From Oscillospiraceae bacterium (lineage in GTDB: Bacteria > Bacillota > Clostridia > Oscillospirales > Oscillospiraceae), in NCBI GenBank assembly GCA_029065305.1, contig JAIEIQ010000321.1, forward strand, positions 1 through 5,116: a stretch of 5,116 bases of DNA, written 5' to 3'. A program made the position numbers and the translations under genes. Shown in pieces: positions 1 through 4,048 of this stretch. The notes below the pieces were generated by a model. That model saw nothing but the letters and a program-made list of their open reading frames with translations, did not search any database and was not told where the DNA came from. Each line of letters opens with the position of its first letter. The stretch's first letter is position 1.

Positions 1-62
1 GTGAAGGTCTCCTCCGCCGCCTCCTGATGGAACTCCTCGGTGACCTCCTGCGGCGTTTCCAC
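1..62 (-). CDS. grpE: Probable GrpE nucleotide exchange factor, N-terminal fragment (restart at GTG 62)
   Basis: The gene directly follows hrcA on the minus strand, where Bacillota carry grpE, the nucleotide exchange factor of DnaK. Only about 20 residues are in the window. They are strongly acidic (VETPQEVTEEFHQEAAEETF), like the disordered N-terminus of GrpE, and the conserved dimer and beta domains lie outside. I chose GTG at 62-60 because the reading frame upstream is broken by TAG at 75-77. This GTG has purine-rich GGGAGGAGG just before it (73-65), giving a usable though crowded ribosome site. The original start is probably GTG at 110-108 (see the neighbouring entry). Identity rests on context and composition, not on a conserved motif. 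Confidence 0.55.
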   Translation of the reverse strand, partial: METPQEVTEEFHQEAAEETF

Positions 63-74
63 CGCCTCCTCCCG

Positions 75-110
75 CTACTCCAGAGGCGCGGGTTTCTCTT
101 TCTTACTCAC
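75..110 (-). other. 11-codon reading frame ending in TAG, original grpE start region
   Basis: GTG at 110-108 overlaps the hrcA stop TGA (109-107) as GTGA and is preceded by AAGGAGG about 10 nt upstream, inside the hrcA end. This is a classic translationally coupled start. It reads VSKKEKPAPLE and then meets TAG at 77-75, in the same frame as the acidic GrpE-like sequence that follows. Either grpE has acquired a nonsense codon near its start and is rescued by re-initiation at GTG 62, or the base is a sequencing or assembly error. Confidence 0.6.
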
Positions 111-1159
111 TGTATTTCGTCCTCCTTAGGGGGTAACTGATTATTTTTTCCGAACATTTTGGTCAGACTCTCCGCGAAACAGGCCAGCCGTGCGGCCACC
201 GCCGCGTAGTCCATCCGGGTGGGACCCACCACGCCGATGAGCCCCCGCATATTGTCCCCGATGTCATAGCTGGCTACCACCACGCTGGCGTCCTTGAGGG
301 CGTCGTTGACGTTCTCGGGGCCGATGAGGATCTGCATCCGTGCGTCCCCGTCCAGCAGCGGCAGGTCGTTTTTCTGGTCGGTCAGCAGGCTCATCAGCCC
401 GTTGGCCCGGCTCGGGTCCTGGAACTCCGGCTGCTTGAGCAGCTGGGTCTGCCCGGTGGTAAAGACCTGGTTCTGGGCGCTGCGGTCCATCACCGCCGTG
501 GCGTACTCGATGGTCAGGGATACGGGGAGGAACAGCTCCGGGGCCAGCTGTCCGGTGAGGCCCATGAGCTTGGCCCCCATCTCCTCCGCCCGAATGCCGG
601 CGAAGTGCGTATTGAGCAGGTTGGCCAGCTCCGGCAGGCGCTGGGGGTCCGCCGGCAGCTCCGTGCGCAGCAGCTGGCTCTTCACCCGGCTGTCGTCGGT
701 CATCACCACCGCGATGAAGCTCTCCTCGTCCACCGGCAGCAGGTCGTAGCGCCGGACCGTGACGCTCGATTTCCCTGCCGCCACTGCGTAGGCGGGGTAG
801 CTGACGATGGAGGAGACCATCTGCCCGGCCTGGGCCAGCACCGCGTCCATCTCCCGCATCTGTCCGCCCAGCGCCTCGCTGATCTGGGCGGCCTCCTGGT
901 CGGAGACGCTGCGCCGCTCCATCAGCTCGTTGACGTACAGCCGGTAGCCCTTGGGGGAGGGAATCCGGCCCGCCGAGGTGTGGGGCTGCTCCAGGTAGCC
1001 CAGCTCCACCAGCTCCGCCAGCTCATTGCGGATGGTGGCCGAGCTGACCCTGCCGCCCATGGCCTGGGCGATATACTTGGAGCTCACCGGCTCCGCGGCG
1101 TCGATGTATCGCTCGGTGACTACCTTCAGTATCTGCTTTTTCCGGGCGGTTAATTCCAT
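107..1159 (-). CDS. hrcA: Heat-inducible transcription repressor HrcA
   Basis: HrcA binds CIRCE operators and represses the dnaK/groE heat-shock operons; its activity depends on folding by GroEL. The 350-residue protein is of normal length. The N-terminal winged helix is at about residues 1-70, with family motifs ERYIDAAEPVSSKYIA (16-31), VSSATIRNELAELVELGYLE (38-57) and PHTSAGRIPS (59-68). The C-terminal signature GLIGVVGPTRMDY is at about 306-318. I start it at ATG 1159 (MELTARKKQ), because AAGGAG at 1171-1166 is six bases upstream and this is the usual family N-terminus. A longer GTG start at 1177 lies inside the CIRCE and has no ribosome site. It is first in its operon and overlaps the next gene by GTGA. 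Perfect CIRCE and promoter sequences upstream predict autorepression. Confidence 0.97.
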   Translation of the reverse strand: MELTARKKQILKVVTERYIDAAEPVSSKYIAQAMGGRVSSATIRNELAELVELGYLEQPHTSAGRIPSPKGYRLYVNELMERRSVSDQEAAQISEALGGQMREMDAVLAQAGQMVSSIVSYPAYAVAAGKSSVTVRRYDLLPVDEESFIAVVMTDDSRVKSQLLRTELPADPQRLPELANLLNTHFAGIRAEEMGAKLMGLTGQLAPELFLPVSLTIEYATAVMDRSAQNQVFTTGQTQLLKQPEFQDPSRANGLMSLLTDQKNDLPLLDGDARMQILIGPENVNDALKDASVVVASYDIGDNMRGLIGVVGPTRMDYAAVAARLACFAESLTKMFGKNNQLPPKEDEIQ

Positions 1160-1170
1160 GTCCTGCTCCT

Positions 1171-1197
1171 TTAGCACTCCTTGCCGTCGAGTGCTAA
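1171..1197 (-). promoter_or_regulatory. CIRCE operator (HrcA binding site)
   Basis: A perfect inverted repeat, TTAGCACTC (1171-1179), nine-base spacer, GAGTGCTAA (1189-1197), with no mismatch to the CIRCE consensus. It lies between the -10 box and the hrcA ribosome site and covers the predicted transcription start near 1195, so bound HrcA would block initiation. Its proximal edge abuts the SD (1171-1166), so the RNA hairpin could also affect translation. Confidence 0.98.
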
Positions 1198-1201
1198 ACG
1201 C

Positions 1202-1230
1202 AGTGTATCACCAATGCCAGGGGATGTCAA
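1202..1230 (-). promoter_or_regulatory. Sigma-A promoter of the hrcA operon
   Basis: Read on the minus strand: -35 TTGACA (1230-1225), 17-base spacer, -10 TACACT (1207-1202), giving a start near 1195 inside the CIRCE. An AT-rich stretch with three AATTTG copies (1248-1270) lies upstream of the -35 and could act as an UP element; that last point is inference. Confidence 0.9.
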
Positions 1231-1332
1231 TATCATTTGTTGCATCCAATTTGAACAATTTGTAAATTTGGGCTCCGGATCGGGAAAACCCGCCCCAAAC
1301 GGACCCTCCGGCGTAAAAAGTCGTTTTCTGTA

Positions 1333-1361
1333 TTGCGGTCTGTGCGGAAGGATGGTAAAAT
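1333..1361 (+). promoter_or_regulatory. Promoter of the small hydrophobic peptide mRNA
   Basis: -35 TTGCGG (1333-1338), 17-base spacer, -10 TAAAAT (1356-1361). The predicted start is near 1368, giving an mRNA of roughly 190 nt that ends at the hairpin 1512-1561 and a 5' leader of about 42 nt before the GTG start. Confidence 0.7.
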
Positions 1362-1374
1362 GGCCCTGTTGTCC

Positions 1375-1403
1375 CACCCCATACTGGCAGCAGGAGGGGG
1401 GTG
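1375..1403 (+). promoter_or_regulatory. 5' leader hairpin that could mask the peptide SD
   Basis: CACCCC (1375-1380) can pair with GGGGTG (1398-1403), which forms part of the SD-like GGGGGTGA ahead of the GTG start at 1410. Toxin mRNAs of the Fst type are known to carry a 5' stem-loop that limits translation, so this is an expected element. The six-pair stem is modest, and folding was judged by eye. Confidence 0.4.
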
Positions 1404-1434
1404 AGAGCTGTGGAGCATATATACAATCTCTTAG
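1401..1434 (+). repeat. Direct repeat copy A (split), at the peptide translation start
   Basis: Two blocks, GTGAGAGCTGTGGA (1401-1414) and CAATCTCTTAG (1424-1434), separated by 9 bases. They span the distal SD, the start codon and codons 5-9 of the peptide gene. Both blocks recur in the same order at 1566-1597: the first identical over 14 bases, the second 10 of 11. Copy B is transcribed in the opposite direction as part of the minus-strand small RNA, so copy A is its pairing target. Confidence 0.85.
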
Positions 1435-1496
1435 TGTCGGTTGTGGCAAACGTAGCCGCCTACTTCGTTTGCAAATGGTTTGACCGGCATTGGTAA
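1410..1496 (+). CDS. Small hydrophobic peptide, candidate Fst-like type I toxin
   Basis: A 28-residue peptide: VEHIYNLLVSV (1-11) followed by VANVAAYFVCKWFDRHW (12-28). A single membrane segment (about 5-21) ends in a charged, Trp-containing tail (KWFDRHW), the layout of Fst/Ldr-type toxins that insert in the membrane. I start at GTG 1410, with SD-like GGGGGTGA at 1397-1404, five bases away. An in-frame GTG at 1401 would add VRA but lies only three bases after AGGAGG. The gene has its own promoter, a 5' hairpin, a repeat over its start and a shared terminator, and it faces a convergent small RNA. The family Pro-x-x-Val-Gly motif is not evident, so assignment rests on architecture more than on sequence. 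The alternative is a small membrane protein of unknown role. Confidence 0.75.
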   Translation: MEHIYNLLVSVVANVAAYFVCKWFDRHW

Positions 1497-1511
1497 GGGA
1501 CAGCAAGCCTG

Positions 1512-1561
1512 AAGGCAAAAAGGGACCCCGGAGAGCGCCTATCTCTCCGGGGTCCTGCCTT
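1512..1561. terminator. Shared bidirectional intrinsic terminator
   Basis: A perfect 13-bp GC-rich stem (1523-1535 with 1543-1555) and a 7-base loop. An outer stem of AAGGCA (1512-1517) with TGCCTT (1556-1561) flanks it around an unpaired A-rich bulge. On the minus strand the hairpin is followed by TTTTT (1521-1517), a strong terminator. On the plus strand the tail is weaker (CCTTTGTTG). It ends both the peptide mRNA and the convergent small RNA, so the two transcripts share this fully complementary hairpin. Confidence 0.92.
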
Positions 1562-1599
1562 TGTTGTGAGAGCTGTGGAATCTCATCAACCTCTTAGCT
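1517..1599 (-). ncRNA. Antisense small RNA, candidate antitoxin (RNA II-like)
   Basis: Starting about 7 bases beyond the -10 box at 1611-1606 and ending in the TTTTT after the hairpin, the minus strand gives a transcript of about 83 nt with no credible reading frame. Its 5' third is the complement of repeat copy B. It can therefore pair with the peptide mRNA at 1424-1434 (11 positions, one of them G-U) and at 1401-1414 (14 positions), covering part of the SD and the start codon. Its 3' half is the terminator hairpin complementary to that of the mRNA. This is the arrangement of RNA II of the pAD1 par locus, which blocks ribosome binding to the fst mRNA. The transcript itself is predicted, not observed. 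Confidence 0.72.
1566..1597 (+). repeat. Direct repeat copy B (split), template for the antisense RNA 5' end
   Basis: Second copy of the two-block repeat: GTGAGAGCTGTGGA (1566-1579) and CAACCTCTTAG (1587-1597), with a 7-base spacer. Unlike copy A it has no SD before its GTG, so it is not a translation start. It sits directly downstream of the minus-strand promoter, so the small RNA carries its complement. Confidence 0.85.
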
Positions 1600-1605
1600 G
1601 TGCTT

Positions 1606-1635
1606 ATTATAGCACGGCCCTCCCGGCATATGCAA
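1606..1635 (-). promoter_or_regulatory. Promoter of the antisense small RNA
   Basis: Minus strand: -35 TTGCAT (1635-1630), 18-base spacer, -10 TATAAT (1611-1606, perfect consensus). An A/T-rich tract at 1645-1659 lies just upstream of the -35, where an UP element would act. This promoter looks stronger than the peptide promoter, as expected if the antisense RNA must be in excess. Confidence 0.8.
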
Positions 1636-1751
1636 GAGAAACGCAAAATTTTATTTTTCTCCGCCGTACCTCCCGGAAGATGATTTGTATCCGGTTGCCT
1701 CCCCCGGTGCAACTTCTCCCCCGTTTCCCCCACGGGGTAGAGACAGCTTGG
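1636..1751. other. Gene-free stretch before the lysis cassette
   Basis: I see no gene here. The left part is the A/T-rich tract belonging to the small-RNA promoter. The right part is C-rich and holds two weak inverted repeats: GTTGC with GCAAC near 1694-1714, and CCCCGT (1719-1724) with ACGGGG (1732-1737). No convincing plus-strand promoter for the lysis genes could be found, which is worth noting because a terminator stands upstream at 1512-1561. Confidence 0.5.
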
Positions 1752-1766
1752 AAGGAGGTGAACGAT

Positions 1767-1988
1767 ATAGAAGCAATTATTGTCTCCCTTATCGGCCTGG
1801 CCGGATCGGCCACCGGGTCCCTGTGCGGCGTGCTGGTGTCCTCCAAGCTGACCCAGTACCGGCTGGAGCAGCTGGAGAAGAAGGTCCAGGCCCACAACGG
1901 CCTTGTGGAGCGAACCTACCGGCTGGAGGGGGAGATGACCGAGGTGAAGCACGACATTCGGGATATCAGAGAGGAGATGAAGGGATGA
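1767..1988 (+). CDS. Small phage lysis-module protein, membrane segment plus coiled coil
   Basis: 73 residues. A membrane segment (about 3-25, AIIVSLIGLAGSATGSLCGV) is followed by a charged heptad-rich helix (about 29-71) containing YRLEQLEKKVQAHNGLVERT. Proteins of this shape commonly precede the holin in clostridial prophage lysis modules; their role is not settled. The start is odd. Homologues as I know them begin M-E-x-I-I, and here AAGGAGGTG (1752-1760) stands six bases before ATA-GAA, so ATA 1767 occupies the start position. The in-frame GTG at 1758 is the other option but lies within the SD. The stop TGA overlaps the holin ATG as ATGA. A longer in-frame reading back to 1566 is unlikely: it crosses the small-RNA promoter and has no SD. 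Confidence 0.75.
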   Translation: MEAIIVSLIGLAGSATGSLCGVLVSSKLTQYRLEQLEKKVQAHNGLVERTYRLEGEMTEVKHDIRDIREEMKG

Positions 1989-2236
1989 ACAGCATCGACT
2001 GGAAACGGAAGCTGGGCAGCAGAAAGCTGTGGGCCGCGGCGGCGGGGATAATCGCCGGGCTGGCTATGGTGTTCGGCCTGGACGAGGCCACCATCAGCAC
2101 AGTGGCGGGGGCGGTAGTGTCCATGGCCTCGGTTCTCGCGTACATTGTAACGGAGGGCCGTGTGGACGCCGCCGGCGTACAGCGCGCCGGACAGGATGTC
2201 CGGAGCCCTCTGGAGGCGAAAAATGGAAACAACTAA
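1985..2236 (+). CDS. Phage-type holin
   Basis: 83 residues with the usual holin plan. A short charged N-terminus (MNSIDWKRKLGSRKLW) is followed by two hydrophobic helices (about 15-32 and 36-57) joined by a GLDEAT turn, and a polar C-terminal tail. Holins form membrane lesions that let an endolysin reach peptidoglycan. The start ATG overlaps the preceding stop by 4 bases, with AGGAG about 9 bases upstream. The end overlaps the endolysin start by 14 bases, so the three genes are translationally coupled. The position directly before a CHAP endolysin is the main support; the sequence itself is typical of small clostridial phage holins. Confidence 0.85.
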   Translation: MNSIDWKRKLGSRKLWAAAAGIIAGLAMVFGLDEATISTVAGAVVSMASVLAYIVTEGRVDAAGVQRAGQDVRSPLEAKNGNN

Positions 2237-2936
2237 GCGGGTGCTGGACATCGCCCGGGGGGAGCTGGGAGTCAAGGAGAGCCCGGCGGGGTCCAACAGG
2301 ACCAAGTACGGGGCCTGGTACGGCCTGGACGGCCAGCCCTGGTGCATGATGTTTATTCAGTGGTGCTTCCACCAGGCGGGCACACCGCTCCCGGCCAGGA
2401 CGGCGTCCTGCGGGGAGCTGATGCGCTCGGCCCGGCGGGCGGGGTGCTGGGTGGAGAAGGACCTGCGGCCCGGGGATGTGGTGATCTACGACTTCCCCGG
2501 CGGCGCGGCCACGGACCACTGCGGCATTGTGGAGGCAGTGGGAGGGGACGCTGTGACGGCCATTGAGGGCAATACCAGCGTCTCCGGCAGCCAGTCCAAC
2601 GGCGGGGAGGTCTGCCGGAAAGACCGGCCCTGGAAGTATGTGGTGGGGGCGGTGCGGCCCCAGTTCGCGGCGGAACCGGAGAAGCCGGAGGAGGATGAGG
2701 AGATGGATGTCAAACGCTTTGCGGAGCTCTGGCGGGAGATGCGCAGGGAGCTCCAGGACAACGACAGCGGCAGCTACAGCCAGGAAGCCCGGACGTGGGC
2801 GGTGGACAGCCAGCTCCTCCAGGGCAGCGGGACCCTGGCCGACGGCACGCCCAACTATATGTGGGAGGACGTGCTCACCCGGGAGCAGCTGGTGACGGTG
2901 CTCTACCGCTTCGCCAAGAAGGCCGGGCTGGCATGA
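2223..2936 (+). CDS. CHAP-domain endolysin with SLH-like C-terminus
   Basis: A 237-residue peptidoglycan hydrolase (amidase or endopeptidase type). The CHAP domain is at about 1-148: LGVKESPAGSNRTKYG (15-30), catalytic Cys41 in PWCMMF, RPGDVVIYDF (82-91), catalytic His99 in DHCGIVE, and the third-residue region IEGNTS (114-119). An acidic linker EPEKPEEDEE (151-160) leads to a tail (161-237) with AVDSQLLQGSGT and LTREQLVTVLYRFAK, which resembles an S-layer-homology repeat and probably anchors the enzyme to the cell wall. There is no signal peptide, consistent with holin-dependent release. ATG 2223 is chosen because GGAGG (2212-2216) is six bases upstream; the frame extending back to 2160 is shadowed by the holin. 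All catalytic residues are present, so the enzyme looks active. Confidence 0.93.
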   Translation: METTKRVLDIARGELGVKESPAGSNRTKYGAWYGLDGQPWCMMFIQWCFHQAGTPLPARTASCGELMRSARRAGCWVEKDLRPGDVVIYDFPGGAATDHCGIVEAVGGDAVTAIEGNTSVSGSQSNGGEVCRKDRPWKYVVGAVRPQFAAEPEKPEEDEEMDVKRFAELWREMRRELQDNDSGSYSQEARTWAVDSQLLQGSGTLADGTPNYMWEDVLTREQLVTVLYRFAKKAGLA

Positions 2937-3241
2937 TTGGCCGGCGGCAGATCCGGATGGACTTCTCCAAGCGGCTCATCCAGGACATCCGGGCGCTTCT
3001 GTGGGTGGTGACGGTGGGGGGACTGGCTCTGACAGCGTACTGCATATGGGCGGGATATGTGGGATCGCTGCCGTGGCTGAGCGCCATTGTGGGCCTCCCC
3101 TGGACCGCCCACGGGGCGGTGTGCGCCTTCTATTTGAACATGGCAAAATCCGACCACCGGGAGGGCGGCATCACCTTCGAGAACGCGAAAGCCGCCCGGA
3201 ATCAGCCGCCCTCCGGCAGCTCGGACAGCCCCAGCATATGA
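2933..3241 (+). CDS. Small two-helix membrane protein at the end of the lysis cassette
   Basis: 102 residues with a basic N-terminus (MDFSKRLIQDIR at 9-20), two hydrophobic segments (about 21-43 and 46-69) and a polar tail (DHREGGITFENAKAA, then Ser/Pro). The ATG overlaps the endolysin TGA as ATGA, so it belongs to the same transcription unit. ATG at 2957 (MDFSKR) is a possible alternative start without a better SD. I recognise the family as one that accompanies clostridial prophage endolysins but know no demonstrated function. A second holin, an antiholin or an envelope-disrupting accessory are all possible. The gene is followed within 10 bases by a terminator. Confidence 0.8.
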   Translation: MIGRRQIRMDFSKRLIQDIRALLWVVTVGGLALTAYCIWAGYVGSLPWLSAIVGLPWTAHGAVCAFYLNMAKSDHREGGITFENAKAARNQPPSGSSDSPSI

Positions 3242-3250
3242 ATCGGAAAA

Positions 3251-3281
3251 GAGGAGGACCAAGCGCTGCCTGGTCCTCCTC
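3251..3281. terminator. Bidirectional terminator between lysis cassette and Crp-like gene
   Basis: A perfect 11-bp stem, GAGGAGGACCA (3251-3261) with TGGTCCTCCTC (3271-3281), and a 9-base loop. On the minus strand it is followed by TTTTCC (3250-3245); on the plus strand only by a pyrimidine-rich tail. It lies 10 bases after the lysis cassette and 17 bases after the end of the convergent regulator gene, so it serves both. Confidence 0.88.
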
Positions 3282-3297
3282 CTTCTGTCCGTCTGCC

Positions 3298-3951
3298 CTA
3301 CCGCGCGGCTTTCTCCTCCAGCCGCGCCGGATCCGCCACCCGGTAGCCCTGAGGCGTCTTCTCCAGGATCCCCTCACCGCACAGGGCCGCCAGCATCCGG
3401 TGGAGGTGGCGGTAGCTGACGCCGATGGAGCTGGCGGTGTCGGTGAGAACCTCCCGGAAAAAGCCCCGGTAGGAGGTCTCCCGGATGTAGGCGCACAGCC
3501 GCTCCTCGGCGGTGTGGAGTGCCGCGTTCCGATAGCTCCAGGCATTGTTGATCGCGTTTCTCGCCAGCTCCCGGCCAATGAGCGCCAGGAAGGGGGCCGT
3601 CTCCATCAGCCGCCCCTCGCACAGGGACCGGGGCAGGGCCACACCCCGGAGGGCCGTGATAGCCACCACGCTGTTATACGCCTCTCTGGCCCCCGTCATC
3701 AGCTCCAAATCCCCCAGGGTCCCCTGGGAGAGATAGTAGCACAGGATCAGATCCCGACCGTTCTCCCCCAGCTGGCAGACCTTGGCCTTTCCCTCCTCCA
3801 CCAGCAGCAGCCGGTCCAGCGCCGCCCCCTCCCTGCAAATGTACTCCCCGGCCTGGAAGATCAGGACCTCGCACTTCTCCGTCTCCTCCTCCGTCAGTCC
3901 CAGCGCCGCCAGCCGCTCCCGCTCCGCCCCGTTCAGCTTCTCTCTGACCAT
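3298..3951 (-). CDS. Crp/Fnr-family transcriptional regulator (YeiL-like)
   Basis: 217 residues. A cyclic-nucleotide-binding-like beta-barrel is at about 27-115 (FQAGEYICREGAALDRLLLV, GRDLILCYYLSQGTLGDLEL), then a dimerisation helix (about 120-158) and a winged helix-turn-helix (about 169-205, LTDTASSIGVSYRHLHRMLA). The phosphate-binding region after GDLELM reads TGAREAYNSVVAI and lacks the Arg-Ser pair that binds cAMP in Crp, so cAMP is unlikely to be the ligand. Seven cysteines are present but not in an Fnr-type N-terminal cluster. I start at ATG 3951 (MVREKL), since GGAGG is seven bases upstream. The upstream in-frame ATG at 3987 overlaps the promoter -10 region and would precede the transcript. 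The gene is divergent from the transporter and probably controls it. The YeiL resemblance is from memory of the family. Confidence 0.88.
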   Translation of the reverse strand: MVREKLNGAERERLAALGLTEEETEKCEVLIFQAGEYICREGAALDRLLLVEEGKAKVCQLGENGRDLILCYYLSQGTLGDLELMTGAREAYNSVVAITALRGVALPRSLCEGRLMETAPFLALIGRELARNAINNAWSYRNAALHTAEERLCAYIRETSYRGFFREVLTDTASSIGVSYRHLHRMLAALCGEGILEKTPQGYRVADPARLEEKAAR

Positions 3952-3977
3952 CCCTTCTCCTCCCCTCTTTTGCAACA

Positions 3978-4006
3978 AGTATGACATTTGTCCTATCCCT
4001 TGTCAA
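3978..4006 (-). promoter_or_regulatory. Promoter of the Crp-like gene
   Basis: Minus strand: -35 TTGACA (4006-4001), 17-base spacer, -10 CATACT (3983-3978). The predicted start is near 3971, leaving a 20-base leader with SD GGAGG before ATG 3951. The -35 box lies inside the palindrome at 3997-4009, which suggests autorepression. Confidence 0.8.
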
Positions 4007-4009
4007 GGG
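3982..4009. promoter_or_regulatory. Candidate operator(s) in the divergent promoter region
   Basis: Two symmetries are visible. CCCTTG-T-CAAGGG (3997-4009) is a perfect 13-base palindrome covering the -35 of the regulator gene. TGACA (3982-3986) and TGTCA (4001-4005) form an inverted repeat with 14 bases between, centred about 35 bases before the predicted transporter start. Either could be a Crp-family dimer site. Neither matches the Crp or Fnr consensus, so the assignment is inference. Confidence 0.45.
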
Positions 4010-4016
4010 TTTCGGC

Positions 4017-4022
4017 TATAAT
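4017..4022 (+). promoter_or_regulatory. -10 box of the transporter promoter, weak -35
   Basis: TATAAT at 4017-4022 is a perfect -10 with a predicted start near 4029. At the expected -35 spacing only TATCCC (3994-3999) is found, a poor match. A strong -10 with no -35 is typical of activator-dependent promoters, which fits control by the divergent Crp-like protein. Confidence 0.6.
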
Positions 4023-4048
4023 CCTCTCAAAGAAAGGGGAGAGCCTCT

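Noticed and set aside
75..77. TAG in grpE as a recoded or pyrrolysine codon
   Set aside because: Nothing else in the window suggests amber recoding; a nonsense change with re-initiation, or a sequence error, is simpler.
605..1153. A 182-residue plus-strand open frame opposite hrcA
   Set aside because: It is a His/Gln/Leu/Arg-rich shadow of hrcA in a GC-rich genome.
1171..1518. A 115-residue minus-strand open frame upstream of hrcA
   Set aside because: It runs through CIRCE, the hrcA promoter and the opposite-strand peptide gene, and its sequence is Pro/Arg/Ser-rich with no SD.
1401..1597. The repeated GTGAGAGCTGTGGA blocks as phage attachment sites (attL/attR)
   Set aside because: Both copies lie on the same side of the lysis cassette and match the peptide start and the antisense RNA 5' end, which explains them better.
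1566..1766. The reading frame running from GTG 1566 into the first lysis gene (a 140-residue protein)
   Set aside because: There is no SD before GTG 1566; the stretch contains the minus-strand small-RNA promoter, and its predicted protein is low-quality Pro/Arg sequence. A strong SD at 1752 marks the real start.
3001..3984. A 327-residue plus-strand open frame across the lysis end and the Crp-like gene
   Set aside because: It crosses a terminator and is antisense to a clear Crp-family gene; its composition (Pro, Gln, Arg, Leu) is that of a shadow frame.
3952..3987. Upstream ATG at 3987 as start of the Crp-like protein
   Set aside because: It lies upstream of the predicted transcription start and overlaps the promoter; ATG 3951 has a strong SD.
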